Assembly (NCBI RefSeq): GCF_021018895.1
Contig: NC_079371.1
Coordinates: 15,432,001-15,496,000, forward strand
Length of the DNA stretch: 64,000 nucleotides
Direction of reading: 5' to 3'
From: Seriola aureovittata
Lineage: Eukaryota; Chordata; Actinopteri; Carangiformes; Carangidae
Position 1 is the stretch's first letter. The number at the start of each line of letters is the position of its first letter. Below are positions 1 to 12,414 of this stretch, in pieces. The notes beneath the pieces were generated by a model. It was not told where the DNA came from. It did not search any database and saw only the letters and a program-made list of their open reading frames with translations. The translations under genes were made by a program, and so were the position numbers.

Positions 1-2083
1 AGGTGGACACAGACACCAGAGCGATGATGAGGTAAGAAGTCAGTTTGGAATTCCTCTCATCATAAGAAATATCCTTCAGTTCTGGCACCTCAGCCAAGTT
101 ATCAGAAATAAGTAAATACATGGAACAGGTGGCAGAGAGAGAGGGCTGTCCATTATCTTTCACTGCCACAATAAGGTTCTGTTTCATGCTGTCAGATTCA
201 GAAATGTCCCGCTGTGTCTTGATCTCTCCGCTGTGGAGACCAATAGTGAAAAGTCCCGGATCAGTGGATTTCACTATATGATAGGACAGCCAAGCGTTCT
301 GTCCGGAGTCTGCGTCCACCGCTATCACTTTGGACACCAGAGAGCCTCCGTGTGCAGCTTTGGGGACCAGCTCGGTCATGAGGGAGTTGCCCTCCGGGGC
401 GGGGTACAGTATCTGAGGAGAGTTGTCGTTCACATCTGATATGAAGATACTGACGGTCACGTTGCTGCTGAGCGGAGGAGAACCGTTGTCTCTGGCCATC
501 ACATGGACTTTAAAGCTCCTGAACTGTTCATAATCAAACGACCTCACAGCGTGGATCACCCCCGTGTCTCCGTTCACAGACAGATAGGAGGACACCGGGG
601 CACCGTTCACCTCACCAGCTAACAGAGAATAAATCACTGTACCGTTTTGTCTCCAGTCGGGGTCTCGAGCAGTAACGGAACATAAAGTGGAGCCAGGTTT
701 GTTATTTTCAGTCACATATGCGCTGTACGACTGTTCCTCAAACACAGGTGGGTTGTCGTTGATGTCAGCTACAGATAACTCAACAGTTTTAGAGGAGGAC
801 AGAGGTGGAGAGCCTTCGTCAGTGGCAGTGATTGTAATGTTGTAATCTGACACTAGTTCACGGTCCAGTTGTCCTGTGGTCACCAGAGAATAATAGTTTT
901 TAATAGAAGGAACCAACTTTAAAGGGACATTTTGCTGAATGGAGCAGCGGACCTGTCCGTTTGTCTCAGAGTCTCTGTCCTGCACGTTAATGATGCCCAC
1001 CTCTGTACCAGGTGACACATTCTCAGGTATGGGGTTCACCAGGGATTTCAAATATATCACTGGAGCGTTGTCATTAACATCAGTAATATCAATCATGACT
1101 TTGGAATCAGACGAAAGTCCATAACCGTCTTTGGCATCGATGCGCATTTCATATTTAGAATTACTCTCGAAATCAAGTGGTCCTATGACTTTTATTTCTC
1201 CAGTTTTACTGCTCAGTGAGAAAACTTTTTTAGCTCTTTCTGAAATACGACTAAATTCATAAGTCACCTCCCCATTGATTCCCTCATCTGCATCACTGGC
1301 ACTTACAGTAATAGCAACCGTGTCAAGGGCAGCGTTTTCAGGCAGACTGGCTTTGTAAAAGGCCTGGTCAAACACCGGCGCGTTATCATTGGCATCCAGC
1401 ACAGTCACGTGTATATTGGCAGTTCCTGATCTTTGTGGATTGCCGCCATCAACCGCAATCAGCATGAAATTTAAATCGTGCTCTTTCTCACGGTCTAGTT
1501 CTTTGTCCAACACCAACTCCACGCTCTTAGATCCATCGGTATCTTCTCGAACAGACAAAACAAAATGTTCATTTTTTTGTAAAATGTATTGTTTAACGGT
1601 ATTTTGCCCGATGTCCGCATCATGTGCTTCGTTGACACGATACCGAGCTCTTTTGACGGCAGATTCTCTTATTTCCAATTTAACTATATCCTTTGGAAAA
1701 ACGGGTGAATTGTCATTTACATCCTGGAGGAGCAGTGAAATGCGATGCAGCTCCAAAGGGCTCTCTAGGACTAATTCGAATTTAAGCATACACGAAACCT
1801 TCTCCCCACACAACTCCTCTCTGTCAATATTTTCCCTGATGACAAAATCCCCCGTTTTTAGATCAATAGCGCAATAATTCTGGTAGCTTTCCTCGGTATC
1901 AATACGGGATTTACGAGTCAACAGTTTCCCTACTTCCAGCCCGAGGTCCTTGGCAATATTTCCAACAATGGATCCGGGCCTCATCTCCTCTGGAACAGAA
2001 TAGCTCAGGTCTGCGGTGGTAATGTGCATAAAAAGAGCAAAGCCACAGACAAAACTGAACGATTGTCCTCTGTGGTCCATCAT
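1..2083 (-). CDS. pcdhg: Gamma-type clustered protocadherin variable exon, cut by window start
   Basis: The frame is open from the tandem ATG at 2083 (MMDHRGQSF) down to base 1, giving 694 codons without a stop. Visible are a short signal peptide ending near Ala24, an EC1 with the protocadherin Cys-X5-Cys loop (CGEKVSC), repeated calcium-linker motifs (DVNDN, DANDN), and EC2 to EC6. The window ends inside the membrane span (IIALVSVST). The missing piece is the rest of the span, the proximal cytoplasmic tail and the splice donor. EC1-EC3 differ clearly from the neighbouring exons, while EC4-EC6 are almost the same. By family knowledge it is a homophilic neuronal adhesion receptor ectodomain spliced to shared constant exons beyond the window. 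Gamma rather than beta or alpha is inferred from its position after the alpha constant exons and from the tails of its sister exons. Confidence 0.93.
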   Translation of the reverse strand, partial: MMDHRGQSFSFVCGFALFMHITTADLSYSVPEEMRPGSIVGNIAKDLGLEVGKLLTRKSRIDTEESYQNYCAIDLKTGDFVIRENIDREELCGEKVSCMLKFELVLESPLELHRISLLLQDVNDNSPVFPKDIVKLEIRESAVKRARYRVNEAHDADIGQNTVKQYILQKNEHFVLSVREDTDGSKSVELVLDKELDREKEHDLNFMLIAVDGGNPQRSGTANIHVTVLDANDNAPVFDQAFYKASLPENAALDTVAITVSASDADEGINGEVTYEFSRISERAKKVFSLSSKTGEIKVIGPLDFESNSKYEMRIDAKDGYGLSSDSKVMIDITDVNDNAPVIYLKSLVNPIPENVSPGTEVGIINVQDRDSETNGQVRCSIQQNVPLKLVPSIKNYYSLVTTGQLDRELVSDYNITITATDEGSPPLSSSKTVELSVADINDNPPVFEEQSYSAYVTENNKPGSTLCSVTARDPDWRQNGTVIYSLLAGEVNGAPVSSYLSVNGDTGVIHAVRSFDYEQFRSFKVHVMARDNGSPPLSSNVTVSIFISDVNDNSPQILYPAPEGNSLMTELVPKAAHGGSLVSKVIAVDADSGQNAWLSYHIVKSTDPGLFTIGLHSGEIKTQRDISESDSMKQNLIVAVKDNGQPSLSATCSMYLLISDNLAEVPELKDISYDERNSKLTSYLIIALVSVST

Positions 2084-2243
2084 TTTCCCTACAGAAAATA
2101 TAAACACGAAAATATTTCTTGTCTGTAATACCGTAATGATAAAATTAAGAAACGTCGCTCACCCAACAATGACAGGTCGGTTTTGAATGCTTGGATTATT
2201 CCTGTTGCAGTAGGTGGAGATATTAACGCCCTCACATCTGCAA

Positions 2244-2266
2244 GTCAGCAGCGACTCCCTGAGTTT
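2244..2266 (-). promoter_or_regulatory. CGCT-box promoter element (CSE) of exon at 1-2083
   Basis: On the coding strand this reads CTCAGGGAGTCGCTGCTGAC; the CGCT box lies at 2250-2253, about 167 bp upstream of the ATG. The same core recurs once upstream of every gamma-type exon here. In mammals this element is bound by CTCF and is needed for stochastic promoter choice; that role is inferred for this fish. Confidence 0.75.
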
Positions 2267-2416
2267 AATTGAGATATTACAATTAAAGAAGATCTAGTCT
2301 AACATACAATTCCGCAGTTGCTGCTACGGTCAATATGGATACGCTATATTTCAAGTGAAAGTTTTTATTTGGATGTGTGGAGCCAGGTTAAATAGGCGCA
2401 AACAGCCAAAAAAACA

Positions 2417-2437
2417 TTCAGCACCATGGACAGCGTT
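2417..2437 (+). promoter_or_regulatory. REST/NRSE-like site
   Basis: The sequence begins TTCAGCACCATGGACAGCG and matches 18 of 21 positions of the classical REST (NRSF) silencer consensus. It differs at the C in the middle and at the two final Cs. It lies 334 bp upstream of the start codon of the first exon. REST silences neuronal genes outside neurons and is known to act on mammalian Pcdh clusters. Occupancy here is inferred. Confidence 0.65.
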
Positions 2438-3310
2438 TGTACGGCAAGAGGTAAATGCAAAGTTTCCCCTCAATTAACATTTCCGTCTTCATAGTATCAA
2501 TAACACATACTGACCACCTAAAAGAAAAAATAATTATGTTTCAAGTTCCATGGTATGTATTACGTTATTATAAACTAGTGATGGAAAAACGTGTTTCAAT
2601 TTCAAATATAGGGAGGTCTACAAAAAATTTTGAACTTATTTTCACATTTATGTAATGTAGAATGGAAGGTTATTTTATTTTCACTGTGAGTCATTGTTTC
2701 ATTAACAACAGATACATAAAAGTATAATATCCAATAGCAAACTGTGTGGTAGATAGGCAATGTCTGAGGGCCTGATGAACGCTCTATATTCTATAGGCCT
2801 ATATAAAACAAACTGTTTAATTTTCATCAATTAAGAAAATCAAAAAGGCTATATTATCAATGATGGCAATCAAAACAGTATTTCAAGCCGTCGCTTGAAA
2901 TGCATTAAAATATATGGGTCAACGTTCTATTTGTCGCTTAAGCACACATGTGAGAAGTAGTAGGCAATGTATAAAAAAATGAAACTTTGATTACTGCTGT
3001 TTTGAACTGTATGAAAGGAACAGATTTCCATTCATTCAAAAAGCTTATGGTCCAGATATTGTGAAGAAACTGTATTAAGGCAGAGCCAAGAAAAAAATTA
3101 AGTTCTAATATATTTCGAAAGAGAGTTATGAATATAGTCTTTTATGCCAAAAAATAACTTCATACATAAGCGTCACATGAAAAATAATTGATAATGGCAA
3201 AAATGATCTACTCATTTATTTAGTTGCAAAGTTACTTGAACTGCATGACGATGACACTGGCTGGTCACAATAAACGTTGAATGTTATATACAAAAGTGTA
3301 TATGGCCTAC

Positions 3311-5713
3311 CTCTGGAGACTCATCTGACGGGCCAAACACGTCAACAAAGTCTGTTGGGCTTTTCTTCAGAGTCTGGTCAGCAGGCAGTGTGTTGTCATC
3401 GTAAGATGTCACGAACTTAAAGTCACTGGTTCTAGAACCTGTTGTCAGGTACGCGTCATAATTGTAAGTGCTGCGTAAAGTTCCTGTGCCGTCAACATCT
3501 GCGTAATTAGGAGGCAGATAAGCGCTGGGGATGGCGACTGCTCCGTCAAACAACAGTCTGGGCTTTCTCCTGCGACAAAACCTCACACCCAGGATGATGA
3601 TGATGAAAGTCAGAAAAAAGGTGGACACAGACACCAGAGCGATGATGAGGTAAGAGGTCAGTTTGGAGTTCTTCTCATCATAAGAAATATCCTTCAGTTC
3701 TGGCACCTCAGCCAAGTTATCAGAAATAAGTAAATACATGGAACAGGTGGCAGAGAGAGAGGGCTGTCCGTTATCTTTCACTGCCACAACAAGGTTCTGT
3801 TTCATGCTGTCAGATTCAGAAATGTCCCGCTGTGTCCTGATCTCTCCGCTGTGGAGACCAATAGTGAAAAGTCCCGGATCAGTGGATTTCACTATATGAT
3901 AAGACAGCCAGGCGTTCTGTCCGGAGTCCGCGTCCACCGCTATCACTTTGGACACCAGAGAGCCTCCGTGTGCAGCTTTGGGGACCAGCTCGGTCATGAA
4001 GGAGTTGCCCTCCGGGGCGGGGTACAGTATCTGAGGAGAGTTGTCGTTCACATCTGATATGAAGACATTCACGGTCACGTTGCTGCTGAGCGGAGGAGAA
4101 CCGTTGTCTCTGGCCATCACGTGGACTTTAAAGCTTCTGAACTGTTCATAATCAAACGACCTCACAGCGTGGATCACCCCCGTGTCTCCGTTAACAGACA
4201 GATAGGAGGACACCGGGGCACCGTTCACCTCACCAGCTAACAGAGAGTAAATCACTGTACCGTTTTGTCTCCAGTCGGGGTCTCGAGCAGTAACGGAACA
4301 TAAAGTGGAGCCAGGTTTGTTATTTTCAGTCACATATGCGCTGTACGACTGTTCCTCAAACACAGGTGGGTTGTCGTTGATGTCAGCTACAGATAACTCA
4401 ACAGTTTTAGAGGAGGACAGAGGTGGAGAGCCCTCGTCAGTGGCAGTGATTGTAATGTTGTAATCAGACACTAGTTCACGGTCCAGTTGTCCTGTGGTCA
4501 CCAGAGAATAATAGTTTTTAATAGAAGGAACCAACGTAAAAGGGACATTCTGCTGAATGGAGCAGCGGACCTGTCTGTTATTCTCTGAGTCTCTGTCCTG
4601 CACGTTAATGATGCCCACCTCTGTACCAGGTGACACGTTCTCAGGTATGGGGTTATTAAGAGATTTTAAATTGATTTCAGGAGGGTTGTCATTAACATCG
4701 GAGATTTCAATTATCACTTTGGAATCTGAGGTAAGGCCATATCTATCTTTGGCATCTACGCGCATTTCATATATCGACTCTTCCTCGAAATCCAAAGGCC
4801 CTATTACTTTTATTTCACCCGTGGTGCGATTTAAAGCAAATACTCTTCTACCGCTCTCTGAAATACGACTTAATTCATAAGTCACCTCACCATTTAGCCC
4901 TTCATCTGCATCAGTTGCAGCCACTTTAACCACTACAGTATCTAAAGGAGAGTTTTCAGGGAGAATGCCTTCATATATGGCCTGGCTAAACACTGGAGCG
5001 TTATCATTAGCATCCATGACAGTCACATGCACAATAGCAGTACCAGTTCTTTGAGGAGTGCCTCCATCTAGTGCAGTGAGCAGTAATTTCAGTTCATGCT
5101 GTTCCTCACGATCTAACTCCTTATTCAACACCAGTTCTGCGAATTTATCCCCATCTGATTTAGACTGAATTTTCAGCACTAAGTAACTGTTTGACTGTAA
5201 TACATAGCTCTGAACTGAGTTTTGCCCAATATCTAGATCGTGCGCCTCCAAAACACGGAAGCGGGATCCTTTTACAGCCAATTCATTCATTTCTATCTTA
5301 ATTTCATCTTTAGCAAAAACGGGCGGATTATCATTGATATCATGTATTTGTAGTGAAATGCGGTGCAACTCGAGGGGAGCCTCCAAGATCAACTCAAATT
5401 TAAGGATACAAGATGCCTTTTCGCTGCAAAGTGCCTCTCGATCAATTCTTTCAGCTACAATCATATCTCCACTGTGAAGATTTATGTCACAGTACCGTCT
5501 ACGGTTCAGCTCGTTGTCAATGCGGGCCTTTCGAGCAGACAATTTCCTCACGTCCAGCCCGAGGTCCCTTGCTATATTTCCAATAACAGATCCGGGTTTC
5601 ATTTCCTCTGGAATAGAATAGCTTACGTCTCCGTTACCGATGTGAAGCAGCAGAAGGAAGAAAGCCGAGCCGTAAAGCAGGCCAGCCGCTGAACATCCAT
5701 TGTGTGCCATCAT
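3311..5713 (-). CDS. pcdhg: Gamma-type clustered protocadherin variable exon
   Basis: An intact 801-codon variable exon. It has a signal peptide (about residues 1-28, ending HIGNG), and EC1 with the Cys-X5-Cys loop CSEKASC. Six cadherin repeats carry DRE and DxNDN calcium motifs. A membrane span follows (about 688-710, [13 protein letters not shown]), then an Arg-rich stop-transfer and a tail with NYADVDGTG and [15 protein letters not shown]. The exon ends in phase 0 at GAG|GTAGGC (donor GT at 3309-3310); the open frame runs a few codons further into the intron. EC1-EC3 are the most divergent of the set apart from the window-start exon, whereas EC4 to the tail match the neighbours almost exactly. 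The ATG follows a short leader; a second Met directly after it could also serve. Constant exons are not in the window. Confidence 0.95.
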
Positions 5714-8136
5714 GACTCACAAACGGGAAAAACAACTCAAAAATGGTGAACGATGTTTATTATCCCCGTGCGAAATTCTGTGCGGTCCAGTATAACATAA
5801 TCACACATCAATTGTACTTGCAAACGGCGTATGTGAAGCGAATTGTCGACCGAGGCACACTCAAAGGTACAATTTGACAAGGAGAAGCTCAAACCTACAG
5901 TAACAAAGCATGCGAAAGGGGTGGAGGCATATTTCCTCTGCTGGTCAACAGCGACACTGTGAGTTCAATTTCATTTCTGCATTTGAAAGAGCAACACTTA
6001 ATGCATACAACTGTTTTCTTGTTCGTTTATTGTATGTCGAACCCAATCCAAGCGCAAAACAGAACGAGTCAGAAATAATAAAGCCAATGAATAGTTATTT
6101 AAGAATTTTACTATGGATAACACATCTGCATGAAACAAACTATCAGAACAAACGAGTCCAATAAAAAGGTTACACCACCTCTGAAAACAAGTAGTCGATT
6201 TGGCAAGGCTTGGTGGCCGACCTGAAAACCACCCATATTAAGGCTGGCCTAAACCATTTAATTTCTGGCTGCATAATTAAAATATTACTCTCTATAAACT
6301 CAACATCCCGAAAGAACTCCATAGGCAACGATAGTAATGACAAACTGAATGCACAAAAGTGTTGGAGAGATGAACAGAAGCAGTAATTTTAGAGGGGAGT
6401 AAGAAGTGTAAAAGGATAAAGTTGCACAATGAAATTCAACAATCATAAACAATACAAAAGCCAACATTATAAGATAGCAGATATTCAAGGCCTTAGAGGG
6501 AATAAATGTTTATAAGAGAGCTAAAATGGACAAAAACTAAAAATGTGCTGTTATGGAATATGTTTATTAATCTTTGGGAGTTCTCATGCTAATGGTTGAG
6601 CACACATAACATTCATAAAGGAATGGAATAGCCTTTAAATCGGATAAAGAATTCACTCTTTGTAAGAAAGTGGCATATCATGAAATCAGTCTTAAAAGCG
6701 CATGTACGTGGCTCATCTGGATATATCACAGGCAAGGGCACATTTACACCGAGGAAAAAGAGGCAGATCTAATGACCCAACGAGTATTCAAGGTATTTCA
6801 AAAGGGGCTGCACTCAGTACTAGATAAAAAGGAATCAGATCTTAAACGTGTCAGTCTGTGTTGTGACTTAGCTTAGCGGAAGAGACCTGAGCAGTACCCT
6901 CTTCACTGAGAAGAACACATACTGTAACTAGACTGGCATGTAGTTTTGTTGGAGTATTGGTATCAGTGCTAACTGGCTTGCTCACTAATGTAAATTGGTG
7001 AAATCAGTCTCTCTGTCAGGTATGGTTTAATCCTCTTCTTGGATTTTTAATTTTGTAACAATTGTCCTTAATACAATTGTTTCTTCGTCACTTGCTGCAA
7101 ACATGATTTTCCAAATTACATACTTTTGGTTAATCAGTCTGTAGTTTAAGTTAAATAGTCTCTTCCTCTTTCTCGTTCACTTCAAGTTGACTAGGAGGGA
7201 GTAGATTAATCTGTGCACCACCACAGGCGTTCAAGGTAATAAAATAAACTCAAAACGTGTCCTATAGTCACCTGGCCTGTCTAGAATGAAGACCATGCCA
7301 TTTTTCAACACATAATAGCAACATTATAGTACAAGATGACATGGCTAAGAAATTACATTTTGATATTTTCAAACCTTGATGAGATGGCTTTTCCAAAATA
7401 TATTTTAAAAATATGATTTTAGATTAACCAGCCATTAATAACTGCCATTACATATTCACAGATCTTAAACATTTTAAAATTCATTATTATAACCTTTTAT
7501 TATTATTTTATGAGATAAAAATGAAGTTCTGTTATGCGTGATTGCCTCTACCCAAACAGCAAAAAGTAAAAATATTATTTCTCAAGAAGATATTGTAAAT
7601 ATTCCCTGTTTTGTTAAGATGGTACCGAATACTGCTGCTCACATACTATGTATGAAAAATGAATAGCTGAACAAAGGGTATCAAACACTAGGGGTCAATC
7701 ATAATCAATCTGAAAAAATGAACAGAAAACAATGATCTAAATGGAAAGAGATATCAGTAAGTATCAGTGCATCCTGACAACAGTATGAAACCGCAAACCA
7801 CTACTCTCTAAAGAACAGGACTCACCACATTAACTTAGCATACCGAATGCACATGCTTGCACTACAGTACTGTCACTGTTCCATCCGCTTAACATTCTGT
7901 GTTCTGACAGGTTGAAAAGACAGCTGGACTGTGAATTTGAACAAAACATTTCTAGTAATGAGTGCAAACTTCATAATACAAGGTGCAAATATTATAAAGC
8001 ATTCGATTTACAACATGTTTTCCCATAGAAACAATAGCAAAATTCAAACTGGATGGCTGAAAGAAATGCCGAATATTTGTGATCATATGCAAAAGTTTTT
8101 AGCAAACAAGAGAGGCGAAAGTGAAATTACTCCTAC
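5714..8136. other. Spacer between gamma-type variable exons
   Basis: About 2.4 kb between two variable exons. Apart from the promoter element near 5.95 kb I recognise no exon, RNA gene or repeat family. No good REST-like site was found by eye here, unlike in three of the other spacers. Confidence 0.65.
5944..5967 (-). promoter_or_regulatory. CGCT-box promoter element (CSE) of exon at 3311-5713
   Basis: The coding strand reads CTCACAGTGTCGCTGTTGAC, with the CGCT box at 5950-5953, 237 bp upstream of the ATG. It is spaced slightly further out than in the other exons but has the same core. A CTCF-dependent promoter role is inferred from mammalian clusters. Confidence 0.75.
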
Positions 8137-10521
8137 CTCTGGAGAACCATCGGACTCTCCGAACACGTCAGCAAAGTCTGTTGGGCTTTTCTTCAGAGTC
8201 TGGTCAGCAGGAAGTGTGTTGTCATTGTAAGAGGTCACGAACTTAAAGTCACTGGTTCTAGAACCTGTTGTCAGGTAGGCGTCATAATTGTAAGTACTGC
8301 GTAAAGTTCCTGTGCCGTCAACATCTGCGTAATTAGGAGGCAGATAAGCGCTGGGGATGGCGACTGCTCCGTCAAACAACAGTCTGGGCTTTCTCCTGCG
8401 ACAAAACCTCACACCCAGAATGATGATGATGAAAGTCAGAAAAAAGGTGGACACAGACACCAGAGCGATGATCAGGTAAGAAGTCAGTTTGGAATTCTTC
8501 TCATCATAAGAAATATCCTTCAGTTCTGGCACCTCAGCCAAGTTATCAGAAATAAGTAAATACATGGAACAGGTGGCAGAGAGAGAGGGCTGTCCGTTAT
8601 CTTTCACTGCCACAATAAGGTTCTGTTTCATGCTGTCAGACTCAGAAATGTCCCGCTGTGTCCTGATCTCTCCGCTGTGGAGACCAATAGTGAAAAGTCC
8701 CGGATCAGTGGATTTCACTATATGATAGGACAGCCAGGCGTTCTGTCCGGAGTCCGCGTCCACCGCTATCACTTTGGACACCAGAGAGCCTCCGTGTGCA
8801 GCTTTGGGGACCAACTCGGTCATGAAGGAGTTGCCTTCCGGGGCGGGGTACAGTATCTGAGGAGAGTTGTCGTTCACATCTGATATGAAGACACTGACGG
8901 TCACGTTGCTGCTGAGCGGAGGAGAACCGTTGTCTCTGGCCATCACGTGGACTTTAAAGCTTCTGAACTGTTCATAATCAATCGACCTCACAGCGTCAAT
9001 CACCCCCGTGTCTCCGTTAACAGACAGATAGGAGGACACCGGGGCACCGTTCACCTCACCAGCTAACAGAGAGTAAATCACTGTACCGTTTTGTCTCCAG
9101 TCGTTGTCTCGAGCAGTAACGGAACATAAAGTGGAGCCAGGTTTGTTATTTTCAGTCACATATGCGCTGTACGACTGTTCCTCAAACACAGGTGGGTTGT
9201 CGTTGATGTCAGCTACAGATAACTCAACAGTTTTAGAGGAGGACAGAGGTGGAGAGCCCTCGTCAGTGGCAGTGATTGTAATGTTGTAATCAGACACTAG
9301 TTCACGGTCCAGTTGTCCTGTGGTCACCAGAGAATAATAGTTTTTAATAGAAGGAACCAACTTAAAAGGGACATTCTGCTGAATGGAGCAGCGGACCTGT
9401 CTGTTATTCTCTGAGTCTCTGTCCTGCACGTTAATGATGCCCACCTCTGTACCAGGTGACACGTTCTCAGGTATGGGGTTGGACAGTGATTTCAGATATA
9501 TCACTGGAGCATTATCATTTATATCAGTAACGTCTATTATAACTTTGGCGTACGAGGTTAGCCCCAAACCATCTTTAGCTTTAACTCTGGTCTCAAAAAA
9601 ACTCCTTTCTTCAAAGTCAATCACACCAGTTACTCTGATTTCTCCCGTTTTAGGATCAATAGAAAAAACATTTACATCATTGTCAGATACATGACCAAAC
9701 TGATATGTCACATCTCCATTCACTCCTTCATCTGCGTCAGTAGCACTGACTTTAATCACTATGGTATCAGGAGGAGAGTTTTCAGGCAGACTGGCTTTAT
9801 AAACGGCCTGGCTAAACACTGGGGCGTTATCATTAGCATCCAGCACAGTGACGTGTATGACTACGGTACCTGATCTCTGAGGAGACCCACCATCCAAAGC
9901 TGTGAGAAGCAAATTCAGCTCTTTTTGTTTCTCTCGGTCAAGTTTATTTTCCAGTACGAGTTCAACCTTGTTACTGTCAACAGCGAGAATAAAGTTGTCG
10001 TTCTTTTGTAGGTTGTACCTCTGAACAGCATTTTGACCTATATCTGTGTCATGGGCCTCCTCGATGGAGAAGCGATTGCCCTTCTCAGCTGACTCGCTTA
10101 TTTCCATTTCAATTAAATTATCGTTGAATTGCGGTGAGTTGTCGTTAACGTCTTGAATATGAAGACTTACACGATGAAGCTCCAAAGGATTTTCCAACAC
10201 CAGATCTACTTTTAACACACATGAGGGTTTCTTGCCACAAAGGCTTTCTCTGTCAATTCTCTCCAATGCTGTCAAATCCCCGGTACTCAGATTAATGTCA
10301 CAGTACCGCTTACTAGATCCCTCAAAATCAACACGGGCCTGTCGTGAAGATAAGGTCCTCAGATCAAGACCGAGATCCTTCGCTATATTTCCAATAACAG
10401 ACCCTCGTTTCATCTCTTCCGTAATAGAATAACTCAGGTCTCCATAAACGAGGTGCAGCGTTACAAGAAAGGAAGCGAAGCAGAAGATCAGACGAATCGC
10501 TGGAAATCCTTTGTCTCCCAT
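8137..10521 (-). CDS. pcdhg: Gamma-type clustered protocadherin variable exon
   Basis: An intact variable exon of 795 codons, starting at MGDKGF. That start is shared with three sister exons (MGNKGF in a fourth copy). A longer in-frame ORF begins at 10632, but its extra 37 residues have no counterpart and lack signal-peptide character. It shows a signal peptide 1-27 (LHLVYG), EC1 with CGKKPSC, six cadherin repeats, a membrane span near 682-707 and a tail with the NYADVDGTG and [11 protein letters not shown] motifs. The donor is GAG|GTAGGA (GT at 8135-8136), phase 0. In EC5 the usual DPDW reads DNDW. EC1 ends [12 protein letters not shown] and EC2 opens [12 protein letters not shown], the segment that differs most from sisters. 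It is probably a neuronal homophilic recognition ectodomain; expression is likely set by its own CGCT promoter. Confidence 0.95.
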
Positions 10522-10720
10522 CCTGACAAAAAAACGTGCCATCGGCTCGTACAACTTATACCATTTAATGTAAAAAATGAAATATATTGAAAAAGATTCA
10601 ATATTCTCCCATTTAATGCCAGGTTGAAACACGATAAAAACATTCGAGGATTGAACTGGTTCTCCGGAAAATTACAACTGATATCAATGCAGTAGTGGGT
10701 GGAGTGGTGTGTGTTCGTTT

Positions 10721-10750
10721 TCTGTCAGCCAACAGCGACGCCTTGAGTCG
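10721..10750 (-). promoter_or_regulatory. CGCT-box promoter element (CSE) of exon at 8137-10521
   Basis: The coding strand reads GACTCAAGGCGTCGCTGTTG, with CGCT at 10734-10737, about 213 bp upstream of the chosen ATG at 10521. That spacing matches the other exons and supports the MGDKGF start over the upstream Met at 10632. A second box, GATAAAAAGCGACT, lies immediately upstream; close versions of it also occur upstream of the next two exons. Confidence 0.78.
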
Positions 10751-11647
10751 CTTTTTATCTTCACATTGATATAATGAAATATTCTTACGTCTAAAGTTTC
10801 AAAACACAGGTCATATTCAGTCATGGATACATAAACTGTTAATTATTGTTTTAAAAAGTTACAACACACTGGGTTATACTAATGCTAAGAGAAAAATACC
10901 AAACGTTGACTGAATATGAGTTTTCTTCGATTTTACTCATGAGTCTTACAGATTAAACTATCCGACCATGCAGACAGAGAACAAATATATACCCAGTAAC
11001 CCTCTGTCATCAGATCTAATGTGGTCTAACAATGGCCAAGGCACACCAGGAACGCACGATTCAGCACGTGAGACAAATACAGCCGCTCACGACTAAACAG
11101 AGGATTTAACTTTAATACAGGATATTTCAGTATATAAGAAATGTTTACAGACAAATTATTGCTGGTAAAACTCCTTTCATGTACTTCAAACCAACACCTG
11201 GTCTGTTCATTGTAACTGTTTCAGCTTTAGAGATCTGGGATGTTGTTCACCCGGGAATATATTTGATCTCAACTGCATTTGGTTTGTGGCCCTCAAAACA
11301 CACAAAGATACTTTCTTTGCTTTAGGTCTGTCAAGATTTTGTACGTAGAAATAAACTAAAAAACATTCTACATTTTTAGCCTCGAAAAACGAAGGACAAA
11401 CCTTGAAGTGTTACACTGCAACATAAACAAGCACTGTGAAATCGAAATGCACATCAAACTATGGGTGACCGCTCCATATTAATATCGTAAAAGGATTCAA
11501 CATACTTAATAATGAAAAATCTTTTTAATTAATCATATTATTTGTAGTAGAAGCATAATTTTTAATGCCTGGGTCTAAAGTCTGCGAGCTTGTCTGTAGA
11601 TAATGAACAACATCACAAGTTGTTCTTGTATCTAAACATCATGGACA

Positions 11648-11692
11648 ACGGCATCTTTCCATGGTGTTTTCAGAACCATGGACAGATGCCGT
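11648..11692. repeat. Near-perfect inverted repeat (17-bp arms)
   Basis: The arms are 11648-11664 (ACGGCATCTTTCCATGG) and 11676-11692 (CCATGGACAGATGCCGT). The right arm is the reverse complement of the left with one mismatch, around an 11-base loop. The right arm contains most of a REST-like site. It could be a duplicated, inverted half of the site or a cruciform-prone relic. Confidence 0.8.
11669..11689 (+). promoter_or_regulatory. REST/NRSE-like site, imperfect
   Basis: TTCAGAACCATGGACAG matches 15 of the first 17 positions of the REST silencer consensus, but the last four bases fit poorly. It lies about 1.15 kb upstream of the ATG at 10521 and inside an inverted repeat. Binding is uncertain. 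Confidence 0.4.
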
Positions 11693-12414
11693 GAGATTTG
11701 AGAGGGCTGACAGAACAAAGAAAATAAATGTAATGGTCTACGGGCTTAGTCCAGTGTTTTACACATTTTAATAAAAGTTAACACCTATTGATTATAAAGG
11801 CAAAGATGTTGGCCTGCGCTAGCATATGATTTTTTTTTAAAATACGGCTGAATCAGCAGTCATACTTGTACTTAACTGTGAATATGTCGAATGAATTGTG
11901 AAGTAGTCCTTAAGGCCCAGAGTTCCGGGTGGAAAAGAGCATGTCAAAACTACTGACAGGTCGATTTTAAAGCGATTTCAATCCATGAAGACAATTAACA
12001 TCTTAGACGTTTCAGTGACCAACGTTATTTGCCAAGGGTTCATACTTAATGTTTAACTTCGTGAAATGAGGCCCTACAACAAAACCTATCAGAATGCTAT
12101 TACTAACTAGGTTAACAAGGAGAAGAAGTGCAGGGAAAAAACACGTGTTTAATAGAGAGTGGACAAATGATAGTTTCCATAGTTATTGACAACAAGTGCA
12201 AAAAATATGATAACAATGACTGGCGTTGTAAATAGATAATGAAGAATGAAAAAATATTCCACTCTTTGAGAAAACATTCCACTTCAACAAGCACACACCA
12301 CTTGAACTTTAGAGATATAAAGATGGCCGGAAAAAGACAGCCATTAAGTAAGCTCAAACAACAAGCCAAAGATTCAATAGGCATGACAAGTCTAATAATT
12401 TGATCAGCTCCTAC

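Larger units (their letters stand above)
2084..3310. other. Spacer between gamma-type variable exons
   Basis: An AT-rich spacer between the donor of the exon at 3311-5713 and the ATG at 2083. It holds the CGCT-box promoter and the REST-like site annotated separately. From about 2440 to 3280 I see no exon, RNA gene or recognisable repeat. Confidence 0.7.
10522..12414. other. Spacer between gamma-type variable exons
   Basis: About 1.9 kb. It holds the promoter of the preceding exon, an inverted repeat with a REST-like core at 11.65-11.69 kb, and a stretch near 11.2-11.35 kb. That stretch (TTGTTCACC, CATTTGGTTTGT) resembles the flanks at 15.18-15.23 and 19.21-19.25 kb. These are duplicated spacer sequences; no further exon is visible. 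Confidence 0.65.

Noticed and set aside
233..439. A 68-codon plus-strand frame ([16 protein letters not shown]) repeated opposite EC6 in five exons, and a 103-codon plus-strand frame repeated opposite EC3-EC4
   Set aside because: Conserved only because the coding strand beneath is conserved; each recurs exactly where the cadherin exon does and has no upstream signals of its own.
10522..10632. Upstream in-frame Met extending the exon at 8137-10521 by 37 residues
   Set aside because: The extension has no homology to sister exons, and the CGCT-box spacing and conserved MGDKGF start favour 10521.
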